Part shown: positions 63,908 through 64,000 of the stretch, piece by piece
Layout: every line of letters starts with the position of its first letter
Position numbering within the stretch: position 1 is the first letter of the stretch
Assembly (NCBI RefSeq): GCF_030010415.1
Contig: NZ_JASCSA010000005.1
Reading direction: 5' to 3' (one strand)
Length of the DNA: 64,000 bases
From: Cobetia amphilecti
GTDB taxonomy: Bacteria; Pseudomonadota; Gammaproteobacteria; Pseudomonadales; Halomonadaceae
The notes under the pieces: generated by a model
The model's database searches: none
Seen by the model: the letters and a program-made list of their open reading frames with translations, nothing else
Told to the model about the DNA's origin: nothing
Program-made: the position numbers and the translations under genes

Positions 63908-64000
63908 AAATCAGAAGATTTCCCGCAGGCGGGCACAGGATAGAGAAAAGACAGGGGGGCTGACTACGGGGCAGGATGACGCACCAGGGGCCACATGCGG

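Noticed and set aside
1..64000. CRISPR array, prophage, insertion sequence or genomic-island boundary
   Set aside because: No spaced repeat array, transposase, integrase or phage gene was seen. The single tRNA has no integrase or duplicated 3' end next to it.

Overview
The window is high-GC, densely packed chromosomal DNA from a gammaproteobacterium. The gene set is glycine betaine breakdown, a hydroxamate siderophore locus, a cytochrome bo3 oxidase and an NhaC antiporter. With acidic inserts in some proteins and the protein sequences as I read them, this points to a moderately halophilic marine member of the Halomonadaceae (Halomonas or Cobetia-like). That assignment is inference. I see no prophage, insertion sequence, CRISPR array or rRNA operon. 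One tRNA gene is present.

Layout. 1-9.4 kb: recC-recB-recD on the minus strand, overlapping, with recD cut by the window start. 9.6-11.9 kb: an MHS-type MFS symporter and a DUF1499 protein. 12.3-18.7 kb: sbcD-sbcC, facing endonuclease V (nfi) and a secreted PRC-barrel protein. 18.9-26 kb: DEAD-box helicase (deaD/csdA), a YaiI/YqxD protein, a glutathionyl-hydroquinone reductase next to a LysR regulator, and an M23 murein endopeptidase. 26.1-27.8 kb: three consecutive tiny zinc-ribbon genes. 28.6-30.4 kb: a second PRC-barrel protein, a tRNA(CAU) that is probably tRNA-Ile2, and a secreted YceI-like protein.

30.6-44.2 kb is an iron island. It holds a Fur-boxed TonB-dependent receptor, a dfoJ-dfoA-dfoC type operon (PLP decarboxylase, N-hydroxylase, fused acyltransferase/NIS synthetase) predicted to make a ferrioxamine-type siderophore, a Fur-boxed ECF sigma factor with no FecR partner, and fhuC-fhuD-fhuB for uptake of the iron complex. 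It ends at a strong bidirectional terminator.

44.3-58.8 kb is a methylamine/one-carbon island. It holds glyA-soxB-soxD-soxA-soxG-purU (sarcosine to glycine and serine, with formaldehyde/formyl-folate handling), an AEC-family transporter, an NhaC antiporter, and divergent gbcB and gbcA (glycine betaine to dimethylglycine). The dimethylglycine dehydrogenase needed to join the two halves is not in the window. 58.9-64 kb: the cyoABCDE operon for the bo3 quinol oxidase and heme O synthase.

A recurrent oddity is short tandem repeats, mostly 14-18 bp and two to three copies, in many of the intergenic gaps. I do not recognise a single wholly novel multi-gene system. The least explained items are the orphan sigma factor wiring, the zinc-ribbon trio, a C10 tract inside an inverted repeat before a PRC-barrel gene, and the intergenic repeats.
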